From: Pyxidicoccus xibeiensis
Lineage (GTDB): Bacteria; Myxococcota; Myxococcia; Myxococcales; Myxococcaceae
DNA: 64,000 bases
Reading direction: 5' to 3'
NCBI RefSeq assembly: GCF_024198175.1
Contig: NZ_JAJVKV010000001.1
Span: 1,736,001-1,800,000, forward strand
Numbering within the stretch: the first letter of the stretch is position 1; each line of letters begins with the position of its first letter. The notes under the pieces were generated by a model that was given only the letters and a program-made list of their open reading frames with translations, was not told where the DNA came from and made no database searches. This document shows, one piece after another, positions 33,255 through 41,543 of this stretch. The position numbers and the translations under genes were made by a program.

Positions 33255-33475
33255 GGGGGAACTCGGGGGGTGGGAGGGACGCCCGTTGGCCGCGTCCGCT
33301 TGCGGTCAGGAGACCCGGCGCCGCGCGCAACGGCCACGATGCGTGGAGGCACACAGCCGGTCACTCCGTGGGAGTCTTCACGCCACGTGGCGGACGCCTG
33401 CTCGTCGGGTATGGGCAGAACGCGTGAGCCGCGTGCGCGCTATCCTCGGGAGACTGCTTCCCGGAGGTTCCTTCC

Positions 33476-34003
33476 ATGTCCCGTATCCGAGCCGCCGTGC
33501 TCGCGCTGGCGCTGCTGGGTGCGCCCACGCTCGCCGCGTCGCCGAAGTCCGAGGGCCCGCGCGTGACGCTCGACATCGTGAAGGCGGACCTCCACGACGT
33601 GCTGCGCATGCTCGCGGACATGCGCCACCTGAACCTGGTGGTGGATGAAGACGTCCAGGGCACGGTGACGCTGAAGCTGCGCAACGTGCCCTGGCGGCAG
33701 GCGCTGGAGACGGTGCTCGCCTCCCATGGACTGGGCCGTGAGCAGCAGGGCGAGGTGATGCGGGTGGCGCCGCTGCGCAAGCTCCAGGAAGAGGCGACCC
33801 TGCGCACGGCGCTGAAGAAGGCGCGCGAGGAGGAAGCACCCCTGCGGACGTACTTCATCCCCGTGAGCCACGCGCGCGCGGCGGACCTGCTGCCACACGT
33901 GCAGGCCCAGCTCTCCCCGCGCGGACGCGTCAGCGTGGATGCACGCACCAACACGCTCATCGTCACCGACGTGGAGCCGGTGAGCCTGCCCTCTCCGAAG
34001 TGA
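33476..34003 (+). CDS. Orphan secretin N-terminal-domain (STN-like) protein
   Basis: 175 aa with a signal peptide (MSRIRAAVLALALLGAPTLAAS). Residues ~28-95 are a secretin/TonB short N-terminal domain (VTLDIVKADLHDVLRMLADM, LNLVVDEDVQGTVTLKLRNVPWRQALETVL). Residues ~120-170 look like the start of a secretin N1 module (TYFIPVSHARAADLLPHVQAQL, RVSVDARTNTLIVTDVE). The channel domain of a secretin (PilQ, GspD) is absent and the stop codon is clean. It could be a free periplasmic piece that assists secretin assembly, or a decayed PilQ-like gene. No pilus gene lies near it, apart from the orphan protein at 52.7 kb. Confidence 0.78.
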   Translation: MSRIRAAVLALALLGAPTLAASPKSEGPRVTLDIVKADLHDVLRMLADMRHLNLVVDEDVQGTVTLKLRNVPWRQALETVLASHGLGREQQGEVMRVAPLRKLQEEATLRTALKKAREEEAPLRTYFIPVSHARAADLLPHVQAQLSPRGRVSVDARTNTLIVTDVEPVSLPSPK

Positions 34004-34200
34004 GGGCGGAGCGCCTGGCGCTCGCCCACCCACTGCGTCTCGAGTCACCGCGTGCCCTCGAGCCTCCGCACGAGAGGACGGCTCCCGTGTGTGGCTTGCT
34101 CCCTGGCCCGTCTCCTGGGCGCGCTCGCGTGGCCCGGTGCCCGCGAGTCGTGCGGTGCCCACGCTCACGTGGGAGCAGAGCGAAAGCAAGGAGGGCAGTG

Positions 34201-34683
34201 ATGGCAAACGAGCGCGAGGGACAGGAGGAGGCGGGAGAGCGTCGGGGCGGCACTCCGGACATCCGCGCACAGCGGAGGGAGTCCCGTACGGCGCAGACCT
34301 ATGCGCACTTCCTGAAGGACCTGGAGCAGAAGGCGAACATCGGACGTGAGCTGGCGGAGAAGGCCGCGCAGTCCGTGCTGTGCATGCTGGAGCAGCGCCT
34401 CATGGACACCGAGGCGAAGCACCTGGAGGCACAGCTGCCACTCAAGGTGAGGGAGCTGTTGCAGCGGTGCCCCCGGCACCAGGGCACGGCACCACGCAAG
34501 TACAAGCTGGAGCAGTTCCTGGCCATGGTGGCCGAGGACCTGGACACCACGCCGAACGAGGCCGAGCGGCTCAGCCGCGCCGTCTTCTCCACGGTGCGCG
34601 AGCACATCTCCGAGGGTGAGGCCGAGGACGTCATGGGCCAGCTTCCCAACGACCTGCGCGCGCTCTGGGCCCGCGAGGCCTGA
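34201..34683 (+). CDS. DUF2267 protein
   Basis: 160 aa. The DUF2267 signature is spread over the protein: RTAQTYAHFLKDLEQKANI, AQSVLCMLEQRLM, AQLPLKVRELL, YKLEQFLAMVAEDL, and the ending MGQLPNDLRALW. Members are small helical cytoplasmic proteins of unknown function and often accompany CBS-domain or stress genes. The CBS gene lies 46 bases downstream, so a shared transcript is likely. The ATG at 34201 follows GGAGG a short distance upstream. The reading frame is open further upstream, but without family similarity. Confidence 0.88.
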   Translation: MANEREGQEEAGERRGGTPDIRAQRRESRTAQTYAHFLKDLEQKANIGRELAEKAAQSVLCMLEQRLMDTEAKHLEAQLPLKVRELLQRCPRHQGTAPRKYKLEQFLAMVAEDLDTTPNEAERLSRAVFSTVREHISEGEAEDVMGQLPNDLRALWAREA

Positions 34684-34729
34684 GTCGCGCATCACCGAAG
34701 GCGGGCCAAACCGAGAGAAGGAGCGCGAG

Positions 34730-35182
34730 ATGATGATGAGGAAGGTCAAGGACGTGATGACGAAGGACGTGGAGGTCATCGACCCCAACGCCTCGCTGAA
34801 GGACGCCGCGGAGAAGATGCGGACGCTGAACGTGGGCGCGATGCCGGTGTGTGGCGGCGACAAGCTCTCGGGCATCATCACCGACCGCGACATCGTGGTG
34901 CGCGCGGTGGCCCTGGGCATGGACCCGAATACCTGCACGGTGGCGCAGGCGATGACGGACGAGGTGGAGTACGTCTACGAGGACGACGCCATCGACACGG
35001 TCGCCCAGAAGATGAAGGACGAGCAGATCCGCCGCATCCTCGTGGTGAACGAGGACAAGCGGCTGATGGGCATCATCTCGCTGGGGGACATCGCGGAGGC
35101 GCTGAGCAGCCGCGAGGCCGGCCAGACGCTGGAGGCCATCTCCGAGCCCACGCAGGAGCCGTCAGGGCCCGTCACCCACTGA
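34730..35182 (+). CDS. CBS-domain protein (paired CBS)
   Basis: 150 aa made of two CBS repeats (KVKDVMTKDVEVIDPN, NVGAMPVCGGDKLSGIITDRDIVVRAV; VAQAMTDEVEYVYEDDAIDTV, IRRILVVNEDKRLMGIISLGDI). CBS pairs bind adenosyl nucleotides (AMP, ATP, SAM) and act as energy or redox sensors. Stand-alone paired CBS proteins of this layout are common in bacteria. AAGGAG (34718-34723) serves the ATG at 34730. It follows the DUF2267 gene on the same strand, and a strong hairpin follows its stop. Confidence 0.93.
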   Translation: MMMRKVKDVMTKDVEVIDPNASLKDAAEKMRTLNVGAMPVCGGDKLSGIITDRDIVVRAVALGMDPNTCTVAQAMTDEVEYVYEDDAIDTVAQKMKDEQIRRILVVNEDKRLMGIISLGDIAEALSSREAGQTLEAISEPTQEPSGPVTH

Positions 35183-35201
35183 CGCGGCAGGCACATGAGG
35201 C

Positions 35202-35235
35202 AGGGCCCGGGACTCGTGCTGGAGGACCGGGCCCT
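35202..35235 (+). terminator. Terminator hairpin after the CBS gene
   Basis: AGGGCCCGG (35202-35210) pairs perfectly with CCGGGCCCT (35227-35235); loop 16 bases. It lies 20 bases past the CBS stop; a short TCGTGTCT tail follows. Confidence 0.65.
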
Positions 35236-35352
35236 TCGTGTCTCCAGAGCCTGGGAGCTCCGGAGCCTGGGAACTCCGGAGGCTTGCTCGGGGCGACAGG
35301 GCGACGGTGTAAAGTCCGACCCTCCCCGTAATAGCCGGCAGCGGAGACATCC

Positions 35353-37260
35353 ATGAGAGACACGACAGCAAAGTGGAGTGTGCGACCCTTTCCGAGGCTC
35401 GGGGGCGTGCTGGGAGCGCTCGCCCTGGCAGCGCCGGCCTGGGCGGAGCTGCCGGACTACACGCCGCAGCTCCAGGCGCGCACCAACCTGCGGGGCAATG
35501 CGTCCGGGGCCTACAACGTGGAGCCGGGCAACCTGCTCGCGGGGAGCCTCCAGGTGCCGCTGACGCTGGACCGGCAGGTGGCCTTCCGGCTGTCGATTAC
35601 GCCCGAGGGACGCTCCGCCGTGTGGTGGGGCGGGGACGGCATGGGGCGGCGCCTCTACCTGCTGCCCGACCTGGGCGAGGACGCGCGCACGGGAGACCCG
35701 GGGCTCAACTCGCGGGGAGACATCGCATTCGCCGTGACGGGGGCAATCAGGGCGGCCGACAACGGGGTGTATCTGCTGAACGCCGCGACGCCGGACCCGG
35801 TGCGCGTCATCCGCGAGCCCACGGGTGCGTCGGACTGGTCGAGCCTGTGGCTCAACGAGGTGGGCCAGCTGGGGGCGCGGGTGACGTTCAGTGGCGTGGG
35901 CAAGGCGTATGCGCTGCTGACGCCGCAGGGGGCTGGCTACGTGGCGACCCTGGTGGCGAAGGAGAAGGGCGTCGACGCGGAGAGCCCCTTCGAGTTCCTC
36001 TACTCCCCGACGCTCAATGACCTGGGAGAGATTGCCGGCGTGGGGGACACGCGGGCGCCCGGGACGGGGTTCCAGGAGCTGCGGGTGTTCAGCGCGGATG
36101 GCACGTCGCGGGTCATCGCGCGGACGCGGGACCTGGATGCGGCGTCGCCCATCTACCGCTTCGCGTCGGTGCAGCCGGCGCTCAACAACCACGGGCAGGT
36201 GGCGTTCCTGGCCACGGTGAGGGACGCGAGCGAGCGGAACATCGTCACGGTGTTCCTGTGGACGGGCCGGGAGCTCCGGATCGTGGCGCAGGGCGGCCAG
36301 GGCGGCATCCGGGATGTGGAGTTCTTCCCGGCGGACCTGAGTGACGGCGGGCTGGTGGTCTTCCGCGCGTTCGACAGCAATGGCCTGCGCGCGGTGTGGG
36401 TGGGCGACGGGGTGGAGCTGAAGCGCGTGGTGAGCGAGCACGACATCCTCCCGTCCGACCTGGGGCCGGCGCGAGTCGACCAGGAGACGCCGAGCAACCC
36501 GGTGTTCGCGGGTGGGCCGCTCATCAACGCGCGGGGGGACATCACCTTTGCCGCGGGCCTGGCGCCGCCGGACAACGACCAGGTGGAGTGGGGCACGGCC
36601 ATCTATGTGGCGCAGTCGTCGCTGCCTCCGCCGGGTGGGTCGGATGGCGGGACGGACGGTGGCACCGACGGTGGTCCTGGCGAGGACGGTGGTGCGGATG
36701 GTGGCCGGGGTGAGGACGGCGGAGTGGATGGTGGCCCGGGTGAGGACGGTGGAGTGGATGGTGGCCCGGGTGAGGACGGTGGCACCGACGCTGGTCCTGG
36801 CGAGGACGGTGGCACCGACGGTGGTCCTGGCGAGGACGGGGGCACCGACGGTGGCCCTGGCGAGGACGGTGGTGCGGACGGAGGCCCTGGCGAGGACGGT
36901 GGTGCGGACGGAGGTCCTGGCGAGGACGGGGGCACCGATGGTGGCCCTGGCGAGGACGGTGGCACGGATGCGGGCGCGGGTGAGGATGCGGGCGCGGACG
37001 CGGGCTCTGGTGGGGATGGGGGCACGGATGCGGGCGCGGGTGAGGATGCAGGCGCGGACGCGGGAACGCAGGAGCCGGATGCCGGCCCGGTGACGGATGC
37101 AGGCACCGGTCAGCCTCCGGATGCGGGCAATGGCAACCCTGGAGAGGACAACGGCGGCTGCGGCTGTCAGTCCACGCAGGCCTCGGCGTTCATGCCATGG
37201 CTGCTGCTGGGACTGGCGCGGTTCGCCTCGGCTCGCCGCCGTGGCTCGCGGCGGGACTGA
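35353..37260 (+). CDS. Secreted repeat protein with MYXO-CTERM tail
   Basis: 635 aa. Signal peptide ([12 protein letters not shown]). Residues ~35-410 form beta-propeller-like repeats ([67 protein letters not shown]), a family often called choice-anchor or HYR-like. Residues ~425-590 are a 10-residue Gly/Asp/Glu repeat built from [10 protein letters not shown]. The end ([11 protein letters not shown], hydrophobic stretch, ARRRGSRR) is a good MYXO-CTERM sorting signal, so the protein is probably attached to the cell surface. The acidic, flexible stalk would hold the domain away from the membrane. Its binding partner is unknown. Confidence 0.88.
   Translation: MRDTTAKWSVRPFPRLGGVLGALALAAPAWAELPDYTPQLQARTNLRGNASGAYNVEPGNLLAGSLQVPLTLDRQVAFRLSITPEGRSAVWWGGDGMGRRLYLLPDLGEDARTGDPGLNSRGDIAFAVTGAIRAADNGVYLLNAATPDPVRVIREPTGASDWSSLWLNEVGQLGARVTFSGVGKAYALLTPQGAGYVATLVAKEKGVDAESPFEFLYSPTLNDLGEIAGVGDTRAPGTGFQELRVFSADGTSRVIARTRDLDAASPIYRFASVQPALNNHGQVAFLATVRDASERNIVTVFLWTGRELRIVAQGGQGGIRDVEFFPADLSDGGLVVFRAFDSNGLRAVWVGDGVELKRVVSEHDILPSDLGPARVDQETPSNPVFAGGPLINARGDITFAAGLAPPDNDQVEWGTAIYVAQSSLPPPGGSDGGTDGGTDGGPGEDGGADGGRGEDGGVDGGPGEDGGVDGGPGEDGGTDAGPGEDGGTDGGPGEDGGTDGGPGEDGGADGGPGEDGGADGGPGEDGGTDGGPGEDGGTDAGAGEDAGADAGSGGDGGTDAGAGEDAGADAGTQEPDAGPVTDAGTGQPPDAGNGNPGEDNGGCGCQSTQASAFMPWLLLGLARFASARRRGSRRD
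36640..37080 (+). repeat. 30-base tandem repeat coding for a Gly/Asp-rich stalk
   Basis: Around 13 units of about 30 bases, with variants of GGCACCGACGGTGGTCCTGG followed by CGAGGACGGT. The later units change to GCGGGCGCGG. The exact 30-base spacing and near identity point to recent expansion, so copy number should vary between strains. Confidence 0.9.
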
Positions 37261-37356
37261 GACATCAGGCTGCTCGAGGTTCGCTTGAGGCACGGTGTGC
37301 CGGGCTTCCACGTGAGGGAGCCCGGCACACCCCCTGCCCCACCCGGGCGGCGCGCC

Positions 37357-39204
37357 CTACCCCGCCAGCATCGAGGCCGCGAGGCGCCGGACCTCCTCGG
37401 AGACATCGTTCTCGGCCACGTCGCGCAGCAGCGCCACGGCCAGCTCGTCCACGGTCTTCAATCCTCCCAGCAGCCGCACGACTTCCATTCGCACCTGTGC
37501 GCTCGAGTCCAGACGCAGCGCCGTCGACAGGGCCTTCATGTGCGGGCCGGCCACGCGGTGGGACATCGCCGCCACGGCCTGGGTCCGGACCCGCGGGCTC
37601 GGGTCGCCCAGCAGCACCTCATCCAGCAGCGCATCGGCCTCCGCTCCCGGAATCGTCCGGAGCGCATCCATGGCGGCGTCACGGACCTTCGTCGAAGGAT
37701 GCAGGAGCGAGGACTTCGCATACGCCAGTCCCCGGGGAGAGCCGGCGTTGGCCAGCGTCTTCAGACACACCACGGGGTCCACGCTCCGGGCCTGGCAGCG
37801 CTTCAACACGCCCTCCAGCAGCTCACGGCTGCGAGCGGGCTCCATGGGCTCCAGCCCCTTCACCACCGCGCCCACCGCCAGCGCCGCGGCGTTCTTCACC
37901 TCCTCGTCCCGAGCCCCGTCCAGCGCCAGCTCCAGCGCCGCGGCCAGCGCGAGCGTGGGCGTCTGCACGCGGCTCGCCACCCGGGCCGCCTGCGTCCGCA
38001 GCTCCGCGCGCACGCGTGCTTCCTCCAGCACCGACACCAGCGCCCGCTGTGACTCCGGCGTGCCCGCGCTCCCGAGCGCCTCCAGCAGCTGGCCCGCCAG
38101 CTCCGGACTCGCCGTGCCCTGCCGCACCATGCGCGTCGCGCGCTCCAGCTCGGCGGGCTCCAGCCGGAACAGCGCCGCCAGCCGCGCGCGTGTCGCGTCC
38201 CTCGCGTGCGGCTGTGTCGCCCGCGCGAGCAGCCGCAGCAGCTCAGCGGACGTCGCGCCTCCCACGAGCTGTCTGTCCCCGGCTGGCGTGCTCGCCTCGG
38301 CCGGCTCCGCCACTGCCAGCCGCTCCGTCTTCAGCGTCGAGCGCACCGCCTGGAAGTCCCCCAGCGACAGGGGCTGGCGGTCCACGCCCACGCCCGTCAG
38401 CGCCACCCGCGTCTCGAGGCGTCCCGTCCCGCTCACCTCCATCACGTCCGAGCCCGCCGCCTCCTTCACGTGGCCGTCCTCGAAGAGCGTGAAGGCCAGG
38501 TGTCCCTTCAGCCGCGGCGGAGTGCCGGGAGCCGCCGAGCGCAGGTAGCGCCGCTTCGTCTTCACGTACGTGTTGGTGCTGCCTCCCGCGCGGTACTCCG
38601 ACTCGAAGTCGCCGGTGGTGTCCGACTCCTCGGTGCTCCAGGTGGAGCCGTCCTCCGCCACGAACTGGGTCGCCGCGAGCAGCGCGCGCACGAAGCGCCG
38701 TCCCGTCGTGTCCACCGTCGGAGGGAAGTGCACCGCCAGCACCCGGCCTCGCGTGTCCTGCGCCACGTACACGGGCCGCTCGAGCATGACGCGCAGCAGT
38801 TGCTGGGCATCGGGACCGAGCACCTGCGTCCCTCCCCGCTCCATCTCCACCCGCGTGAGCACCACCCGGCCCTGGAACAGCTGCTGTCCGCCCTCCGCGC
38901 CCGCGTACGTGAGGTCCAGCGTGCCGCTCCACCCGGTGTGCAGGACGTCGGGCTCGCCCGCGACGCCGCCGATGGCCCGCGTGTCCAGGTCGAACAGATA
39001 CCGGTATCGCCAGCCGGGGATGAGGACCCGGTCCTTCCCCTTCACCCCCTGGCGGACCTCCTTGGGAATCCGGGGTTCGGAGGTGACCAGGGTGACCTGC
39101 GGTTCCGTGGGGAACGCGCCCATTCGCCGGTCGGCCACCCGCCACAGGCCCGCTCCCGCCAGCACGGCGAGCAGCAGCAGCAGGCTCTTCAGGCGATGGC
39201 TCAC
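37357..39204 (-). CDS. HEAT-repeat protein anchored by an N-terminal hydrophobic segment
   Basis: 615 aa. One N-terminal hydrophobic segment (SLLLLLAVLAGAGLW) either anchors it or is a signal peptide. Residues ~60-330 are beta-rich (FDLDTRAIGG, SGTLDLTYAGAEGG, EDGHVKEAAGSDVMEVSG), a pattern seen in lipid-transfer (vitellogenin N-terminal) domains. Residues ~340-610 are HEAT repeats (RTQAARVASRVQTPTLALAA, LLDEVLLGDPSPRVRTQAV, SAQVRMEVVRLLGGL). This mix of lipid-binding and HEAT features is suggestive only. GTG start at 39204 with AGGA 5 bases before it. It ends 96 bases from the MYXO-CTERM gene stop, convergent. Confidence 0.7.
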   Translation of the reverse strand: MSHRLKSLLLLLAVLAGAGLWRVADRRMGAFPTEPQVTLVTSEPRIPKEVRQGVKGKDRVLIPGWRYRYLFDLDTRAIGGVAGEPDVLHTGWSGTLDLTYAGAEGGQQLFQGRVVLTRVEMERGGTQVLGPDAQQLLRVMLERPVYVAQDTRGRVLAVHFPPTVDTTGRRFVRALLAATQFVAEDGSTWSTEESDTTGDFESEYRAGGSTNTYVKTKRRYLRSAAPGTPPRLKGHLAFTLFEDGHVKEAAGSDVMEVSGTGRLETRVALTGVGVDRQPLSLGDFQAVRSTLKTERLAVAEPAEASTPAGDRQLVGGATSAELLRLLARATQPHARDATRARLAALFRLEPAELERATRMVRQGTASPELAGQLLEALGSAGTPESQRALVSVLEEARVRAELRTQAARVASRVQTPTLALAAALELALDGARDEEVKNAAALAVGAVVKGLEPMEPARSRELLEGVLKRCQARSVDPVVCLKTLANAGSPRGLAYAKSSLLHPSTKVRDAAMDALRTIPGAEADALLDEVLLGDPSPRVRTQAVAAMSHRVAGPHMKALSTALRLDSSAQVRMEVVRLLGGLKTVDELAVALLRDVAENDVSEEVRRLAASMLAG

Positions 39205-39302
39205 GACATCCTGAATACGCGCACCCAGCGGATTCTTGGCTGTCGACGCCCCGCGTCAGAGGGACGGAGCGGGTAGGGGCGTTCAGTCCCAGACTGGACC
39301 CG

Positions 39303-39317
39303 GGGTGCGCCGCACCC
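39303..39317 (-). terminator. Short GC hairpin downstream of dnaA
   Basis: GGGTGCG-C-CGCACCC forms a perfect 7-base stem with a minimal loop, 40 bases past the dnaA stop. No T-run; the call rests on position and symmetry. Confidence 0.4.
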
Positions 39318-39356
39318 TTGGGAACGCGCCATGTCGGGGGCGGGCCCCGGCGTGCT

Positions 39357-40709
39357 TCAGTTCGCGCCGAGCTTCAGCTCCAGCTCGGCCAGCTCGCGCT
39401 GCACGGTGGAGTCCGACGCGCGGAGCCCCTCCACCTTGCGCACCGCGGAGATGACGGTGGAGTGGTCCTTGCCGAAGCGCGCGCCAATCTCCGGGAAGGA
39501 GCTCTTGGTCAGCTTGCGGCTCAGGTACATGGCCACCTGGCGCGCGTGGGCGAGGGCCTTGTGACGGCGGTCCTCCTTCAGGCCCTCCACCGTGACTTTG
39601 TAGAAGCGGGCCACCTCGCGCTGGATGGCCTCGATGTCCACCGCGCGCTGGGCGGGGAGGATGTCGCGCAGCACCTCCGAGGCGAACTCCTCCGTCACCT
39701 GCTGGCGCGTCAGGCTGTGCACCGCCGACAGCTTCACCAGCGCGCCTTCCAGCTCGCGCACGTTCTTCTGGATGTGCTTCGCGATGAAGTGCGCCACCGA
39801 GTCGGGCAGGTCCAGGCCCTCGGCCACGGCCTTCTTCTGGAGGATGGCGACGCGCGTCTCGTAGGTGGGCTCGCGGATGTCCGTCATCAGTCCCATGGTG
39901 AAGCGGCTGCGCAGCCGCTCCTCCAGGCCGGGAATCTCCGCGGGCACCGTGTCGCTGGTGAGGACGATGGCCTTGTTCAGCTCGTAGAGCGTGTTGAAGG
40001 TGTAGAAGAACTCCTTCTGCGTCTCCTCGCGCTTGCCGAGGAACTGGATGTCGTCGATGAGCAGCACGTCGCATTCCTCGCGGAACTTCCGCCGGAACTC
40101 GGACATGCGGTGCTCGCGCACGCTTTCGACGTACTCGTTGGTGAACTGCTCGCTGGAGAGGAACACCACGCGCTGGGACGGGTCCTTCTCCCAGATGTGG
40201 TTGCCCACGGCCTGCAGCAGGTGCGTCTTGCCCAGGCCGGTGCCGCCATAGATGTAGAGCGGGTTGTAGTGGCGGCCCGGCTTGTCGGCCACGGCCTGGG
40301 CGGCGGCGGCCGGGAGCTGGTTGCTGTCCGCGACGACGAAGGTGTCGAAGATGAAGCGCCCGTTCAGCCGGGCCGGGCGGGCCGAGCTCGCCTTGACTGT
40401 CGGTGTGGGTGGGAGGCTCGGGTCGGGCTCCAGGCCCTCGACGACCTCATAGGCCACGGTGACGAGGCCGTCACCCTGCCGGGAGAGGTGGGCATCCAGC
40501 ATGGGGCGGTAGTGATCATCCACCCAGTCGCGGAAGAAGCGATCCGGCACGCCCATCACGAGGGTGCCGTCGCGGACCTCCAGGGGGCGCATCCGCTCGA
40601 GCCACCGGAGCGCGTAGTCGAACTTCTCGGAGCGGATCGCCTCCAGCATCCGGGCCCAGATAATTCCAGCACTTGGGAGTGGAGAAGAGGCTTGGGCGAG
40701 GGCGTTCAC
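39357..40709 (-). CDS. dnaA: Chromosomal replication initiator DnaA
   Basis: 450 aa. Domain I ([33 protein letters not shown]), a Pro/Ser/Ala linker, the AAA+ domain with Walker [14 protein letters not shown] and Walker [11 protein letters not shown], sensor motif [10 protein letters not shown], and domain IV with DnaA signature [14 protein letters not shown] at the end. The domain IV helix-turn-helix binds DnaA boxes. The GTG at 40709 gives MNALAQAS, a plausible start; a longer frame begins at a TTG (40784). dnaN is not the next gene; the HEAT protein is, which is unusual. No DnaA-box cluster was found in the 255-base upstream gap. Confidence 0.97.
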   Translation of the reverse strand: MNALAQASSPLPSAGIIWARMLEAIRSEKFDYALRWLERMRPLEVRDGTLVMGVPDRFFRDWVDDHYRPMLDAHLSRQGDGLVTVAYEVVEGLEPDPSLPPTPTVKASSARPARLNGRFIFDTFVVADSNQLPAAAAQAVADKPGRHYNPLYIYGGTGLGKTHLLQAVGNHIWEKDPSQRVVFLSSEQFTNEYVESVREHRMSEFRRKFREECDVLLIDDIQFLGKREETQKEFFYTFNTLYELNKAIVLTSDTVPAEIPGLEERLRSRFTMGLMTDIREPTYETRVAILQKKAVAEGLDLPDSVAHFIAKHIQKNVRELEGALVKLSAVHSLTRQQVTEEFASEVLRDILPAQRAVDIEAIQREVARFYKVTVEGLKEDRRHKALAHARQVAMYLSRKLTKSSFPEIGARFGKDHSTVISAVRKVEGLRASDSTVQRELAELELKLGAN

Positions 40710-40934
40710 GCGTGTCTCAACCGTGCAAAGCGAGGGGCCTGCGGGCGGTTCGGCCGTGCTAACAGACGGTTCCGGGTCGATCAAGCAACCGGCTCAAAGC
40801 ACCGGACTTCCGAGTGCTTTTCCCGACGCCGCTGATCGGCAACGGCCATGCCGACCCGGCACGGTTGTGGGCCGCCGGCACCCTCCCCCCAAGGTCTGGG
40901 GGCGGATCATTCCGCCCCGGACTCCGGGTGCGGT

Positions 40935-40958
40935 CTGCAAAAGCGCGGGGCTTTGCAG
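40935..40958 (-). terminator. Terminator hairpin of the immunity gene
   Basis: CTGCAAA-AGC (from 40935) pairs with GC-TTTGCAG (to 40958), 7 bases past the stop of the Imm11 gene. It separates that operon from dnaA. Confidence 0.5.
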
Positions 40959-40964
40959 CGGGGG

Positions 40965-41534
40965 CTACACCTCGGTGAACTTCACGCCCGTGGCCTTCGC
41001 GCGCTCCAGGGCCGTCTTGATGTCCTCGGAGACGATGAGGGCGAGGTTCCAGCCCCAGGTGCGGAACACCTGGGTGTCACCCACTTTCGAGGTGTCGATG
41101 CGCATCCCCGAGACCGAGCGGTACTCGCCCACCCGCTCTGGCTGCCCGTGCTCGGGCTTCCAGTAACGCACCTCCCTGGAGGCCTTGTCGTCGATACAGC
41201 GAATGAGCCTGGTGGCGACGAGAAGGATGTACTGGTCGGGGTGACCCTGGATGTCCACGGGGATGAGCTGCACGTCGTTGGGCGCCAGCTCCGAGAAGAT
41301 GGACGCCATGCGGACGTGGACGATGGGAGCTGTGCTGAGTCCCATGGTGGAGAAGTCCAACGGCCTGCCGGGTTGCGCAATGGGAATGGTCAGACGACCT
41401 TCGACACGAACAGGGTGCCCCTCCCTGAACACGTAAGGGTTGTCCATCTCCTGACCGCGCTCGTCCAAGGGGTCGTCCAGGTACCAGTATCCAGATCGAA
41501 CGTTTTCGGCGAGTTCGAAGAAGCGAGCTGGCAT
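40965..41534 (-). CDS. Imm11-family (SitI-like) immunity protein
   Basis: 189 aa. The start MPARFFELAENVRSGYWYLD with an Asp/Arg/Gly-rich PLDERGQEMDNPYVFREG is typical of Imm11 (former DUF1629) proteins, which neutralise a co-encoded toxin. Later segments: IHVHVRMAS-like IVHVRMASIFSELAPNDV, CIDDKASREVRYW and KVGDTQVFRTWGWNLALIVS. In the myxobacterial SitAI systems the immunity gene follows the toxin gene directly, as here (9 bases apart). It probably works in the cytoplasm. A hairpin follows its stop. The pairing with the nuclease-like toxin is inferred from position. Confidence 0.85.
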   Translation of the reverse strand: MPARFFELAENVRSGYWYLDDPLDERGQEMDNPYVFREGHPVRVEGRLTIPIAQPGRPLDFSTMGLSTAPIVHVRMASIFSELAPNDVQLIPVDIQGHPDQYILLVATRLIRCIDDKASREVRYWKPEHGQPERVGEYRSVSGMRIDTSKVGDTQVFRTWGWNLALIVSEDIKTALERAKATGVKFTEV

Positions 41535-41543
41535 GGAGCGTTC

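Noticed and set aside
40710-40964. Possible oriC beside dnaA
   Set aside because: No TTATCCACA or one-mismatch cluster and no AT-rich unwinding region were read. Not enough to call an origin.
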